From positions 1 to 17,200 of the forward strand of contig JAVVVI010000034.1 of assembly GCA_036652735.1 (NCBI GenBank): a DNA stretch of 17,200 bases. The letters run 5' to 3'. A program made the translations under genes and the position numbers. Below are positions 6,753 through 14,269 of the stretch, piece by piece. This stretch comes from JAGOGN01 sp036652735. GTDB taxonomy: Bacteria > Bacillota > Clostridia > Lachnospirales > Lachnospiraceae. Within the stretch, counting starts at the first letter, position 1; each line of letters starts with the position of its first letter. Below the pieces are notes generated by a model. That model had not been told where the DNA came from. It worked only from the letters and a program-made list of their open reading frames with translations, and made no database searches.

Positions 6753-7970
6753 CTAGCTTTTTTTGTTTAATTTGGAAATTTCTTTTTCCAGTTCCAGTGT
6801 TTTTTTATATTGTCTCTGTGCACAGTATACTTCCTGTATAATTTCCTTGTAAAAATAAAGAAAACCCAAATGTTTTTCTCGGCGCAGACTCGCCTGTAAT
6901 TTTTTTAATAACACCAGACTCTCCGGTTTATATTTATATCCAGGCGTTATCTCCATTTCCAATTCTTTGAGCATCCAATATTCGGCGCTATCCTGCTTAT
7001 AGTTCTCCTGAATAAATAGAATCCTCACCTGCTCCATTACTTTGGCTGCCTCTGCCTGATTTCCCATTCGAATATAAGTAAGGGCTCGTTTATGTTCACT
7101 GGAAAATGTCGGCACCATTAAGTGACTGAAATAGTCCAGTGCCTCCTCATATTTATTTAATTCCAGGGAAACCGCTCCCATATTATAATAAAGTCCATCT
7201 GTCTTGTCTTTCCAAATGGTACCTTGAATTAGGTTCAAACATTTTTCGTAATAAAAACACATCATTTCTTCCATATTCAAAACCGCGTAGGACCCACCAA
7301 GCAGTTCATAGCAGTTCATTAAAGATACCAGATTTCCTTCCTCCAATGCCAAGCTTACACACTGCTTCTCCATTTGCTGCACCTGGGCGTAACTGCTGCA
7401 TAAAAAATGTGCCTGCATCACTCTGCTGTAGCTTTGGCTGTCTCTTAGGATATCGTAAGCTTTTTGACAATAGGCAAGCCTTTCCTCACTGTTTCCATTC
7501 TCTGCTTTCAGCATATAATAATAGGCCCGTTGGTTATTGCTGAAGCTGTCTTCAAACAAATCCAGTTTCTCCATCTGAGAGGGAATAATTGTATCCTGCT
7601 CTTCCTCTCTTTGGATTTCCAGAATCAGCATACAGTCAATTGCAAATATACTTGCAAATAGTTTCTCCTTCTCCTTCTGAACCCTCTGAAAGAGATCGGA
7701 ACGATCGAATCCAAACTTCATTCGTCTCCAGTATTCCATAATCAATCTTTGATACTCGTTTAAAAATTCCGGATCATCTTGAAGTTGAATATCCAGGCGG
7801 CTCAATAGCTGTTTCAACAATCCGGAATCCGGTTCTACCCTGTGCTTTTCAATTTTGCACAAATAACTTGGCACGCATATTCCATAGCAAACTTCTTTTT
7901 GTTCTTTGCCTTGTCGGAGCCGCTCTAACCTAAGTATGGTTCCAAAATACCTGTTTCTGCCATTTTCCAC
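6753..7970 (-). CDS. HTH-TPR transcriptional regulator, RRNPP-like
   Basis: The product is 405 residues. Residues about 9-63 form a Cro/C1-type helix-turn-helix (GTILRLERLRQGKEQKEVCYGICVPSYLCKIE, then EPDSGLLKQLLSRLDI). The rest is all-helical with TPR-like repeats, clearest at YYNMGAVSLELNKYEEALDYFSHLM and at the final QRQYKKTLELEKEISKL. This order and size recall RRNPP regulators (Rgg, PlcR, PrgX), which bind secreted signalling peptides in the TPR part. No peptide gene was found beside it, so a peptide ligand is inference. The start is GTG at 7970, chosen because TAGGAGA stands 7 bases before it and no ATG lies nearby. No terminator separates it from the MFS gene 100 bases downstream. It is divergent from tRNA-Gly; no convincing promoter was found for it. 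Confidence 0.85.
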   Translation of the reverse strand: MENGRNRYFGTILRLERLRQGKEQKEVCYGICVPSYLCKIEKHRVEPDSGLLKQLLSRLDIQLQDDPEFLNEYQRLIMEYWRRMKFGFDRSDLFQRVQKEKEKLFASIFAIDCMLILEIQREEEQDTIIPSQMEKLDLFEDSFSNNQRAYYYMLKAENGNSEERLAYCQKAYDILRDSQSYSRVMQAHFLCSSYAQVQQMEKQCVSLALEEGNLVSLMNCYELLGGSYAVLNMEEMMCFYYEKCLNLIQGTIWKDKTDGLYYNMGAVSLELNKYEEALDYFSHLMVPTFSSEHKRALTYIRMGNQAEAAKVMEQVRILFIQENYKQDSAEYWMLKELEMEITPGYKYKPESLVLLKKLQASLRREKHLGFLYFYKEIIQEVYCAQRQYKKTLELEKEISKLNKKS

Positions 7971-8002
7971 GTTTGTATCTCCTAATTTTTTTTATTTTTT
8001 AC

Positions 8003-8031
8003 TTCACATTTTCTTCCAATACTGTTATAAT
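8003..8031 (+). promoter_or_regulatory. Promoter of tRNA-Gly(CCC)
   Basis: TTCACA (8003-8008) and TATAAT (8026-8031) are 17 bases apart, with TGT directly before the -10. Transcription would start about 3 bases before the tRNA, so 5' processing is minimal. Confidence 0.85.
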
Positions 8032-8040
8032 GATGTTTAG

Positions 8041-8111
8041 GCAGATGTAGTTTATCGGTAGAACGCTAGCTTCCCAAGCTGGAGAGACGGGTTCGATTCC
8101 CGTTATCTGCT
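8041..8111 (+). tRNA. tRNA-Gly(CCC)
   Basis: A 71-nt cloverleaf with acceptor strands GCAGATG/TATCTGC, the T-loop GTTCGATTC, and anticodon stem CTAGC/GCTGG around loop TTCCCAA, giving anticodon CCC. CCA is not encoded; a T run follows directly. It is the only plus-strand tRNA here. Confidence 0.93.
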
Positions 8112-8167
8112 TTTTTTTTGCCCTTTTTTTGTAAAGTCCCAGGTTCTTCCATTTTATTCTGCGCATT

Positions 8168-8215
8168 AAAAAACAGCGGCAACCCTTGTATTCCATGGCT
8201 TTCCGCTGTTTTTTT
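8168..8215. terminator. Bidirectional terminator between tRNA-Gly and the tRNA cluster
   Basis: Arms at 8168-8179 (AAAAAACAGCGG) and 8203-8214 (CCGCTGTTTTTT) pair perfectly around a 23-base loop. A and T runs on both sides make it work in either direction. It ends the plus-strand tRNA-Gly transcript and the minus-strand cluster, whose last tRNA (Lys) ends 5 bases away. Confidence 0.85.
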
Positions 8216-8219
8216 ATAG

Positions 8220-8292
8220 TGAGACATCGGGGATTCGAACCCCGGACAACTTGATTAAAAGTCAAGTGCTCTACCAACTGAGCTAATATCCC
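8220..8292 (-). tRNA. tRNA-Lys(UUU)
   Basis: A 73-nt cloverleaf on the minus strand: acceptor GGGATAT pairs with ATGTCTC, the D arm has AGCTCAGTTGGTAGAGC, and loop CTTTTAA in stem CTTGA/TCAAG gives anticodon UUU. Last gene of the cluster; CCA is not encoded. Confidence 0.95.
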
Positions 8293-8330
8293 GTAACTAA
8301 TCGTTCAAGCTCAAGTTGAAAGCCTGAGAG

Positions 8331-8402
8331 CTGGGCTAACCAGATTCGAACTGGTGAATGCAGGAGTCAAAGTCCTGTGCCTTACCGCTTGGCGATAGCC
8401 CA
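8331..8402 (-). tRNA. tRNA-Gln(UUG)
   Basis: A 72-nt cloverleaf on the minus strand with acceptor TGGGCTA/TAGCCCA, discriminator G as usual for Gln, and loop CTTTGAC in stem CAGGA/TCCTG giving anticodon UUG. CCA is not encoded. Confidence 0.95.
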
Positions 8403-8469
8403 ATATTCTTTGACGACTGCACACAATACATCCGTGATTACAGTCCCAACAATAAAAAGTACCAATAAG

Positions 8470-8543
8470 GGTGGATAGAGGGATTTGAACCCTCGACCTC
8501 CAGATCCACAATCTGGCGCGCTAACCAACTGTGCTATACCCAC
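8470..8543 (-). tRNA. tRNA-His(GUG)
   Basis: A cloverleaf on the minus strand with acceptor GTGGGTA/TATCCAC and loop TTGTGGA giving anticodon GUG. The base before the 5' end (8544) is a G on the minus strand and faces discriminator C73, which provides the G-1:C73 pair needed by histidyl-tRNA synthetase. A 67-base spacer separates it from tRNA-Gln. Confidence 0.95.
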
Positions 8544-8574
8544 CATAGCATTTACAAATTTAAAGATTAAAAAA

Positions 8575-8648
<74 letters not shown>

Positions 8649-8651
8649 GTA

Positions 8652-8722
8652 AGCGGGTGATGGGAATCGGACCCACGTATCTAGCTTGGAAGGCTAGTGT
8701 TCTACCATTGAACTACACCCGC
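8652..8722 (-). tRNA. tRNA-Gly(UCC)
   Basis: A 71-nt cloverleaf on the minus strand: acceptor GCGGGTG/CACCCGC and loop CTTCCAA in stem CTAGC/GCTAG giving anticodon UCC. Only 3 bases separate it from tRNA-Arg. Together with the facing tRNA-Gly(CCC), two glycine isoacceptors lie within 700 bases. Confidence 0.95.
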
Positions 8723-8730
8723 ATGTTATA

Positions 8731-8805
8731 TCGGGGTGACAGGATTCGAACCTGCGACCTCCTGGTCCCAAACCAGGCGCTCTAGCCAAGCTGAGCCACA
8801 CCCCG
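8731..8805 (-). tRNA. tRNA-Pro(UGG)
   Basis: A 75-nt cloverleaf on the minus strand: acceptor CGGGGTG/CACCCCG, discriminator A, and loop TTTGGGA in stem CCTGG/CCAGG giving anticodon UGG. It is the first gene of the cluster; CCA is not encoded. Confidence 0.95.
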
Positions 8806-8850
8806 TTATTCAATTTTTTCCCGCTACGCCATTTCCGTGACGCAAGACAT

Positions 8851-8879
8851 ATTATATTATAGCCAGCGGCAAATGTCAA
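8851..8879 (-). promoter_or_regulatory. Perfect-consensus promoter of the tRNA cluster
   Basis: On the minus strand TTGACA (8874-8879) and TATAAT (8851-8856) are exactly 17 bases apart, matching the sigma-A consensus at every position. The start near 8844 leaves a leader of about 38 bases before tRNA-Pro. A second TATAAT at 8857-8862 overlaps but is badly spaced from the -35. Confidence 0.92.
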
Positions 8880-8907
8880 CAGAAAAATGCTTTTTTTTTT
8901 ATTTTTT

Positions 8908-9384
8908 TTAAAGATAGTTTAAACTATAATGAGTTTGGCCCATTTTATCAACGTCCAGCACAATATAAGAAGGTCTTCTTCCCTCCTGGCGTGGCTTGGA
9001 AATGCTGCCCGGATTAATAAGAAGTACCTCTTCTTTTTTTATCATTGGGATATGCGTATGACCATACATAACGGTATCTGCCCCCACTGATTTCCCCTTC
9101 CTTATCAGTTCTTCCATTCCCCTGGAACAATAATAGCCATGTCCATGGGTGAGAAAAATCCGATGTTCTCCCAACTCAATCAGCTGTTCTGCTTCCAACA
9201 CGGAGCCCCAATCACAGTTACCTGAAATAATTTTTAATGGACAATCCAGAATTTGCTCTATATAGTCTTCATAGCCTTCCCCATCGCCTAAATGAATGCA
9301 AAGATCCAGGTGACCAAGGTGTTTTGCCACTTCTATTAGATTCTGGTGTTTTCCATGGGTATCACTAATAATCAGAACTCTCAT
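8908..9384 (-). CDS. YfcE/MJ0936-type metallophosphoesterase
   Basis: The product is 158 residues from the ATG at 9384. An in-frame ATG at 9492 is rejected: it lies inside the upstream gene and adds 36 unrelated residues, while AGGAGA precedes 9384. Two-metal phosphoesterase motifs are all present: SDTHG (Asp8, His10), LGD (Asp34), SGNCD (Asn56), LTHGH (His80), and YGHTH (His109, His111). Family members hydrolyse phosphodiesters in vitro; the cellular substrate is not settled. The ATG overlaps the stop of the RdgB gene as ATGA, so translation is coupled, and this pairing of RdgB with YfcE is common in Firmicutes. It is the last gene of the operon. No GC-rich terminator hairpin follows; a perfect 14-bp palindrome (8914-8927) lies in its last codons before A-rich DNA. 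Confidence 0.92.
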   Translation of the reverse strand: MRVLIISDTHGKHQNLIEVAKHLGHLDLCIHLGDGEGYEDYIEQILDCPLKIISGNCDWGSVLEAEQLIELGEHRIFLTHGHGYYCSRGMEELIRKGKSVGADTVMYGHTHIPMIKKEEVLLINPGSISKPRQEGRRPSYIVLDVDKMGQTHYSLNYL

Positions 9385-9977
9385 AGAAGTTCTCTCCTCT
9401 CTAATTCTTCCCTTATCCGATGTAACGCCTGCCCTCTGTGGCTCCTCTTGTTCTTCTCCTGTGGACTCATCTGTGAAGATGTGCAACCGCATTCCGGAAC
9501 ATAGAAGATTGGATCATAACCAAATCCATTTTCCCCACCGGGTAAATGCCCAATCTGCCCTTCAAAGGTTCCTCTTACTACTAGGTTCTTCTTATCCGGA
9601 AATACCGCTGCAATGGCGCATACAAAGCGAGCCGTGCGCTCTGCATCCGGCACTCCCTCCAGCCTTTCCAGGATGAGTTGATTTTTTATAGAATACGAGG
9701 TGTCTTCCCCTGCATAACGCGCGGAATAAATTCCGGGTTCCCCTCCAAGTGCGTCAATTTCCAGACCGGAATCGTCCGCAAGTACAAGATCATCCGTGAA
9801 TTGGGCAACCGCTTTTGCTTTTATTAAGGCATTCTCCTCAAATGTATTGCCATCTTCCACAATATCGATCTCAATTCCTGCGTCCTTCATGGATTGTATT
9901 TCTATACCGGTTCCACCTAGAATCTCTCTTATTTCTTTCATTTTGTGCTGGTTCCCTGTTGCAAAAATAATGCGCAT
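9381..9977 (-). CDS. rdgB: XTP/dITP pyrophosphatase (RdgB/HAM1)
   Basis: The product is 198 residues, the normal length. It hydrolyses non-canonical purine nucleotides (XTP, dITP, ITP) to monophosphate and pyrophosphate, keeping them out of DNA and RNA. Signature motifs: ATGNQHK at 6-12 (nucleotide binding), ADDSGLEIDALGGEPGIYSAR at 67-87 with catalytic Asp69, FGYDPIF at 152-158, and SHRGQAL at 179-185. The start at 9977 is chosen over an in-frame ATG at 10013 because AAGGAGG lies 9 bases before it and MRIIFATGN is the usual beginning. That ribosome site is formed by the last codons (Lys-Glu-Gly) of the amidase gene, whose stop is 1 base before this ATG. The stop overlaps the YfcE start. Confidence 0.95.
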   Translation of the reverse strand: MRIIFATGNQHKMKEIREILGGTGIEIQSMKDAGIEIDIVEDGNTFEENALIKAKAVAQFTDDLVLADDSGLEIDALGGEPGIYSARYAGEDTSYSIKNQLILERLEGVPDAERTARFVCAIAAVFPDKKNLVVRGTFEGQIGHLPGGENGFGYDPIFYVPECGCTSSQMSPQEKNKRSHRGQALHRIREELERRELL

Positions 9978-9978
9978 T

Positions 9979-11055
9979 TTAAAAGCCCTCCTTAAATCCT
10001 CGTATAATTCCATTATAAATCGCTCTCGCTGCTTTTTCCTGATAGTCGTTGGAGTTTAATTTCTTCAGCTCAGCCGGGTTTGTCATAAAACCGATTTCTA
10101 TCAACGCCACCGGTGCCCTTGACTCTCGAATAATATAGATCTCATGTCCTTCTACCAAGCCCATATTCTTACTCTTTAATTCTTTTATTACTTCTTCGGA
10201 ACATATTTTTGCCCATTGCATACTGGTTGCGCCCTGCTTGCCTTTTTTCTCATCATACAGCACCTGGGTTCCATTCACATAAGAAGTCGTCCCTTCTCCA
10301 AGTGCATTTTGGTGAATGCTAAGAAACAAATCCGCCTTAAGGGCATTTGCCATTCGTACACGTTCCTTTAATCCCACATTTGAATCATCTAATCTTGTGT
10401 AGTAAACCCCTATCTTTTTTTGTTTATCAAATATAGACTTAATTTTTTTAATAATTTTAAGGTTAATATCTTTTTCACAAATAGTTCCATTGACCGTGCC
10501 CGGTTTTTCTCCGCCATGTCCCGGATCTATAACAACTATTTTTTCATACACCTCATGTGGATTTAAAAAGTCCACATAGAGAAAGTGTTTGCTTATACGG
10601 ACTTTTGGTTCCAGAATCTGATCCAGATCCAGTTCAATGTGAAGGCCCTCGCCATCCGTCCATAGATGGAGATCTTTCACATGATTACTGCTGCCAATAA
10701 TGGGATTCATATAAATAAATTCTTCATTTTTCCCCGGTAAAATCAAGGAGAAGCTTTTTTTCAGATACTCATTCTCAATCTTTAAGTCCGATTCTTTTGA
10801 ATTTTCAGGGACAGCAATACGAAGCTGCTCCGAAAAAGATTCCTCTTCTTTCTTTGCCGCTTCTGTATTATACTCCAATAATTCCAACGCATTCATGGTT
10901 TTTTCTGCTTCTTTCTGCCTTTCTATTTGTGCGCGTCTCTCCCACTCCTGTGCAATTCGCTGGTGAAGATTCGGCATAAAATACATAGCAGCACAAATTC
11001 CTGCAAATACAACCAAAATCATGGTGGTCCCGATCTTAAATATCCTGTCTTCCAT
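9979..11055 (-). CDS. Membrane-anchored N-acetylmuramoyl-L-alanine amidase (Amidase_3)
   Basis: The product is 358 residues. Residues about 8-28 are an N-terminal membrane helix, followed by a charged coiled-coil-like stretch (about 33-75), a beta-rich linker (about 100-165) that may be an AMIN-like domain, and the catalytic Amidase_3 domain (about 172-358). Zinc ligands are present: DPGHGG with His180, Glu194 in CEKD, and SIHQNA with His248; the catalytic Glu320 is in IEIGF. The enzyme cuts the bond between muramic acid and L-alanine in peptidoglycan outside the cell. AGAGGG precedes the ATG. It follows the secreted cysteine protease by 24 bases. In spore formers such amidases serve in cell separation, engulfment or cortex work; which applies here cannot be told. 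Confidence 0.92.
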   Translation of the reverse strand: MEDRIFKIGTTMILVVFAGICAAMYFMPNLHQRIAQEWERRAQIERQKEAEKTMNALELLEYNTEAAKKEEESFSEQLRIAVPENSKESDLKIENEYLKKSFSLILPGKNEEFIYMNPIIGSSNHVKDLHLWTDGEGLHIELDLDQILEPKVRISKHFLYVDFLNPHEVYEKIVVIDPGHGGEKPGTVNGTICEKDINLKIIKKIKSIFDKQKKIGVYYTRLDDSNVGLKERVRMANALKADLFLSIHQNALGEGTTSYVNGTQVLYDEKKGKQGATSMQWAKICSEEVIKELKSKNMGLVEGHEIYIIRESRAPVALIEIGFMTNPAELKKLNSNDYQEKAARAIYNGIIRGFKEGF

Positions 11056-11079
11056 CTTGGCCCTCTGTTATGAATCCCA

Positions 11080-12795
11080 CTAACGGTTGCTTGTATATGC
11101 CTTAATACAAAGGTTACAGTCGTGGAGCTTTTCCGCTCTCTCCCACTTTTTCCCTTTTGCACTGATATAGCCCTGCCCATCTGATAAATCCACGTCCACC
11201 GTCATCTCTCCGGAAGCGTACTCTACTGCCAATGGTCTCTTTGACCCCGGCGTTGTAAGGTGCAGAATTACTGCGTATTTTTTCCCCTTGGTTAAATTAA
11301 TCACTCGATTTAAAGGAATGGTATAGTATCCGGAATTTTTTAAGATTCCTTTCCCAATCAGCCTTCCTTCTTTTAAAGAATCTGTATTCTTAAACTCTGT
11401 GGTAACATAAATCTCGTATTCGGTGTCTGTTCCGGTAGCATAAAATCCCACGGCATCCAACTCTTCTGTTCCCTTTGCACGATATACATTAGCCGCATAG
11501 ATACTATTGCGATTGTAGCCCAGCTGCCCCACCCAGCCGCACAAATCGGACTGATAAATATGATCATAATTGGTATTCTTTTCTACTTTTCTATAAGAAA
11601 TGTTGTGAATTCCAACATTGGTATCATAATATGAGATATAAAAAACTCCATCCTCGCCAAATTCTTTTCCCCAGCTATTTTGACAGATAAACGCCCCATC
11701 TCCCTCTAAAGAAGCATGAAACCGTTCTTTTGGAAAATTATCATCCCACCCAATAATTACAATGTCATGATTGGGTTTTTCTTCTCCCTGATAACAATAT
11801 GCATCATAGGTTTCATTATAGTAGGGGGAACTGCTACCTGCACTTGTTAATGCATTATAGATAGACGTCTGTACCCCTCCATACTTAAATACCGCCTCTT
11901 TAATCTGGTCAAAATCCTTAGCCGGTAAAATCTGCATTTCCTGTACATGCTTCACCGGTGCGATTCCTGCCGGTGACTTTTGATCTCCATAGGGATCATC
12001 CTTTTCCCTTACCGGTCCCTGCCATGCGGCAAGATAAGCCATTCCCATGGTATATTCTCCCCCGGAATTCTGATCCGAGGAAAAGCTGTTGCGTAAGCTC
12101 ATATGATCCGGTGAAAATTCGGATTCTTCTTCCGGAAGAAGAGAAGATTCCAATGCACTTAAAGATGCAAATGCCCAACAAGTACCAAAGCTCCCCTGAT
12201 TCTTCACCGTTGACATTCGTCCCCGCTCCCTCAAATCATAGGCATAAGGTAAAAAGGAGGTGTCTTCGGAATCATCCAGCGTAACTGCCTTATTTTCTTC
12301 TATGCTAAAAGAATAGGTGAATTTAAGATAATCGGCAAATTCCTTAATTGGTACAAAAAAACTGCCATCCCGCTCTATCATAGGTGCCTTAATCTTCACC
12401 GATAGCGTTTCATTTTCTTCCACCTGCATCTTTTTTTCTTTTAACTTCATAAGAATTCTTGTCTCTTTTTTCTCAATCAAGAGTGTATCCTTATTATAGA
12501 TATGCGTACTGCAATTTAAGCTATCACGAAGCACTTCCATTGGAACCATCATTACCAGCGCATCATTTACATAGATTGCAGATGTGCGATTATTGTATTC
12601 CCGGTTATTAATGGTTAAGATCAGATTTTTTTCATTTATGGTCTTGGCCATAAGTGGGTGAAAGACCTCCGGCTGTATATTTGCTCCTCGAAAGTCATCC
12701 ACTTCTTCAAATTCCTTGCCAAATGTATTAAATTTAAAAACCGCCGACAATAGTAAAATAATAGCCAGCACTATAAATCGTTTTTGGTATCTCAT
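11080..12795 (-). CDS. Secreted papain-like (C1A) cysteine protease with stalk and lectin-like domains
   Basis: The product is 571 residues. Residues 6-20 are a signal or anchor helix. Residues about 55-172 resemble a copper-amine-oxidase N-domain-like module (two repeats with VNDALVMMVPMEVLRDSL and ERDGSFFVPIKEFADYL), often used for wall attachment. Residues about 180-400 are a C1A peptidase: oxyanion Gln200 and nucleophile Cys206 in QGSFGTCWAFA, His343 in NHDIVIIGWDD, Asn373 in CQNSWG. The C-terminal part (about 400-571) is beta-rich and matches the lectin-like domain that follows such clostridial proteases. It should act outside the cell on proteins or wall-linked peptides. There is no long inhibitory propeptide of the eukaryotic type. 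The ATG overlaps the stop of the methyltransferase gene as ATGA; the amidase follows. Confidence 0.92.
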   Translation of the reverse strand: MRYQKRFIVLAIILLLSAVFKFNTFGKEFEEVDDFRGANIQPEVFHPLMAKTINEKNLILTINNREYNNRTSAIYVNDALVMMVPMEVLRDSLNCSTHIYNKDTLLIEKKETRILMKLKEKKMQVEENETLSVKIKAPMIERDGSFFVPIKEFADYLKFTYSFSIEENKAVTLDDSEDTSFLPYAYDLRERGRMSTVKNQGSFGTCWAFASLSALESSLLPEEESEFSPDHMSLRNSFSSDQNSGGEYTMGMAYLAAWQGPVREKDDPYGDQKSPAGIAPVKHVQEMQILPAKDFDQIKEAVFKYGGVQTSIYNALTSAGSSSPYYNETYDAYCYQGEEKPNHDIVIIGWDDNFPKERFHASLEGDGAFICQNSWGKEFGEDGVFYISYYDTNVGIHNISYRKVEKNTNYDHIYQSDLCGWVGQLGYNRNSIYAANVYRAKGTEELDAVGFYATGTDTEYEIYVTTEFKNTDSLKEGRLIGKGILKNSGYYTIPLNRVINLTKGKKYAVILHLTTPGSKRPLAVEYASGEMTVDVDLSDGQGYISAKGKKWERAEKLHDCNLCIKAYTSNR

Positions 12796-13943
12796 TGCTT
12801 ACCTTTCCTCGGTGGTTTCGGACCTAAAAATTGATAAAAATAGGTCTTAATCATCCCATTGTATATCTTACGGTTCTTATCTGCTTTTCTTCCAATATAG
12901 CGCTCTGCATCTTCATAGCTGGTAATCACGTACAGTGACCAGGAATCCAGTCTTCCATATGCCTCCCCTATCTGTGTGTAAAGTCCGGGTAGGGCAGATT
13001 TTTCTTCCATACGTTCTCCGTAAGGAGGATTGGTGATTACAAATCCGTATTTTTTCGGGTGGCGAAGTTCATTTAATGGTCGTTCCTGAAAATGAATGAG
13101 GGATTCTACTCCTGCCCGCCTTGCATTTTCTCTTGCGATTTTAACAATCTCGCCATCAATGTCATAGCCCTGAATGTCTACCGTCTGCTCCAGATCTATT
13201 GCTGCCTTCGCCTCTTCATATGCCGATTCCCATTGTGTCTCCTCTATTAAATTGTTCCACTCTCGGGCTGCAAAGGTCCGATTCATTCCGGGTGCAATAT
13301 TTGCCGCCATCATTGCCGCTTCAATTACAAAGGTTCCGCTTCCGCAAAAGGGATCCACCAGAATGCGATCTGCCTTCCAAGGTGTCAGTAGAATTAAGGC
13401 TGCTGCCAGTGTCTCTGAAATAGGTGCTTTTCCCATTTGCAGACGATATCCCCGCTTATGTAGTGAATCACCGGAAGTATCAATGGCTACGGTCACTTCA
13501 TCCTTCATTAAGAAGATACGCAAGGGATATTTTCCCCCATCCTCTTCAAACCAATTCACATGATAAATCTCTTTTAAATGCTCAACCATTGCTTTCTTAA
13601 CAATCGACTGTATGTCGGAAGGACTGAAGAGGGCACTTTTAATAGAGGTTGCCTTGGCAACCCAGAACTTTCCATCCACCGGTATGTAAGTTTCCCAGGA
13701 AAGAGCCTTTATTTTTTCAAAAAGCTGATCAAAAGTAGTCGCCGTAAATTTACCAACTTGCAAAAGCACCCGTTCCGCACTTCTTAAATTAATATTTGTC
13801 CTGCAAATTGCTTCCTCATCACCAATAAAGGTAACTCTTCCATCTTCCACACAGCTAATCTCATATCCTAAATCTGTTATTTCTTTCTTTAAAACTGCCT
13901 CCAGGCCAAAGTGACAAGGTGCAATTAATTCATATCTTTTCAT
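12792..13943 (-). CDS. THUMP-domain class I SAM-dependent RNA methyltransferase (YpsC/RlmL-N family)
   Basis: The product is 383 residues, like Bacillus YpsC. Residues about 45-160 are the RNA-binding THUMP region. Residues about 165-383 are a Rossmann methyltransferase with the SAM loop DPFCGSGT (197-204), the acidic motif GYDID (259-263), and the catalytic NPPYGER (305-311) typical of guanine-N2 or adenine-N methylation. By family, it probably makes N2-methylguanosine in 23S rRNA, as the N-terminal half of RlmL does in E. coli. GAGGA lies 9 bases before the ATG, and a good promoter stands 45-70 bases upstream. It leads a five-gene operon with the protease, amidase, RdgB and YfcE genes; its stop overlaps the protease start. 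The C-terminal KPPRKGKQ is a usual basic tail. Confidence 0.93.
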   Translation of the reverse strand: MKRYELIAPCHFGLEAVLKKEITDLGYEISCVEDGRVTFIGDEEAICRTNINLRSAERVLLQVGKFTATTFDQLFEKIKALSWETYIPVDGKFWVAKATSIKSALFSPSDIQSIVKKAMVEHLKEIYHVNWFEEDGGKYPLRIFLMKDEVTVAIDTSGDSLHKRGYRLQMGKAPISETLAAALILLTPWKADRILVDPFCGSGTFVIEAAMMAANIAPGMNRTFAAREWNNLIEETQWESAYEEAKAAIDLEQTVDIQGYDIDGEIVKIARENARRAGVESLIHFQERPLNELRHPKKYGFVITNPPYGERMEEKSALPGLYTQIGEAYGRLDSWSLYVITSYEDAERYIGRKADKNRKIYNGMIKTYFYQFLGPKPPRKGKQ

Positions 13944-13984
13944 CTGCTCTTCCTCTCGTATCCAGTCCCATACCCTTTTCTTTT

Positions 13985-14013
13985 ATTATAAGACAGGATT
14001 TGTCAAACGTCAA
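13985..14013 (-). promoter_or_regulatory. Sigma-A promoter of the methyltransferase-protease-amidase operon
   Basis: On the minus strand TTGACG (14008-14013) and TATAAT (13985-13990) are 17 bases apart. It lies just after the terminator of the small repeat-protein gene. The leader would be about 35 bases. A second TTGACA at 14001-14006 is too close to the -10 to be used. Confidence 0.85.
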
Positions 14014-14019
14014 CGAAAG

Positions 14020-14049
14020 AAAAAAATGGGGCAGCGCCCCATTTTTTTT
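14020..14049. terminator. Rho-independent terminator after the 62-residue repeat-protein gene
   Basis: TGGGGC and GCCCCA pair around a 3-base loop (AGC on plus), with A runs before and T runs after on both strands. On the minus strand it starts at the TAA stop of the small gene, so that gene is a self-contained unit. Confidence 0.92.
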
Positions 14050-14236
14050 AGTATTCATCACGTGTACAATTGTCTGCTTTATTCATACCATTTGTGGTTC
14101 CTTTATTGGATCCCTTATTGGTTCCTTTGTTGGATCCTTTATTGGTTCCTTTATTACTCCCATTATTATTGGTTGTATTCATTGAGTTGTTTGAGTTTGT
14201 TCCTCTGTTTTTATTATTATCAGTATAGTTTTGCAT
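14048..14236 (-). CDS. Small Asn-rich repeat protein, possible spore protein
   Basis: The product is 62 residues: 19 Asn, 9 Thr, 8 Gly, 7 Lys, and almost no hydrophobic side chains beyond 3 Met, 1 Ala and 2 Tyr. The middle (26-47) is five perfect NKGT/NKGS units. The end is NCTRDEY with the only Cys (57). Such a sequence should be disordered and very soluble. I do not recognise a named family. It is judged real because AAAGGAGA stands 7 bases before the ATG, a strong terminator begins at the stop codon, and a promoter-like element stands upstream. That element, TGAATA-18-AATACTA, resembles forespore sigma-G promoters, which would fit a small spore core or coat protein; this is inference. Codon use is AT-rich like its neighbours. 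Confidence 0.75.
   Translation of the reverse strand: MQNYTDNNKNRGTNSNNSMNTTNNNGSNKGTNKGSNKGTNKGSNKGTTNGMNKADNCTRDEY
14096..14155. repeat. Five 12-bp tandem units inside the small repeat-protein gene
   Basis: Units of 12 bp start at 14096, 14108, 14120, 14132 and 14144 and alternate GGTTCC and GGATCC, followed by TTTATT or close variants. Each encodes four residues (NKGT or NKGS on the minus strand). The near-identity at DNA level suggests recent expansion by slippage or unequal exchange. Confidence 0.9.
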
Positions 14237-14269
14237 TTCGATTTCTCCTTTCGATTTTAACTACACCAA

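Noticed and set aside
8914..8927. Perfect 14-bp palindrome ATAGTTTAAACTAT at the end of the YfcE-type gene
   Set aside because: It lies in coding sequence, is AT-only except for two bases, and lacks a following T run on the minus strand, so it is not a convincing terminator or operator.
9385..9492. Longer start for the YfcE-type gene
   Set aside because: The extra 36 residues lie inside rdgB in another frame; MRVLIISDTHG is the family start.
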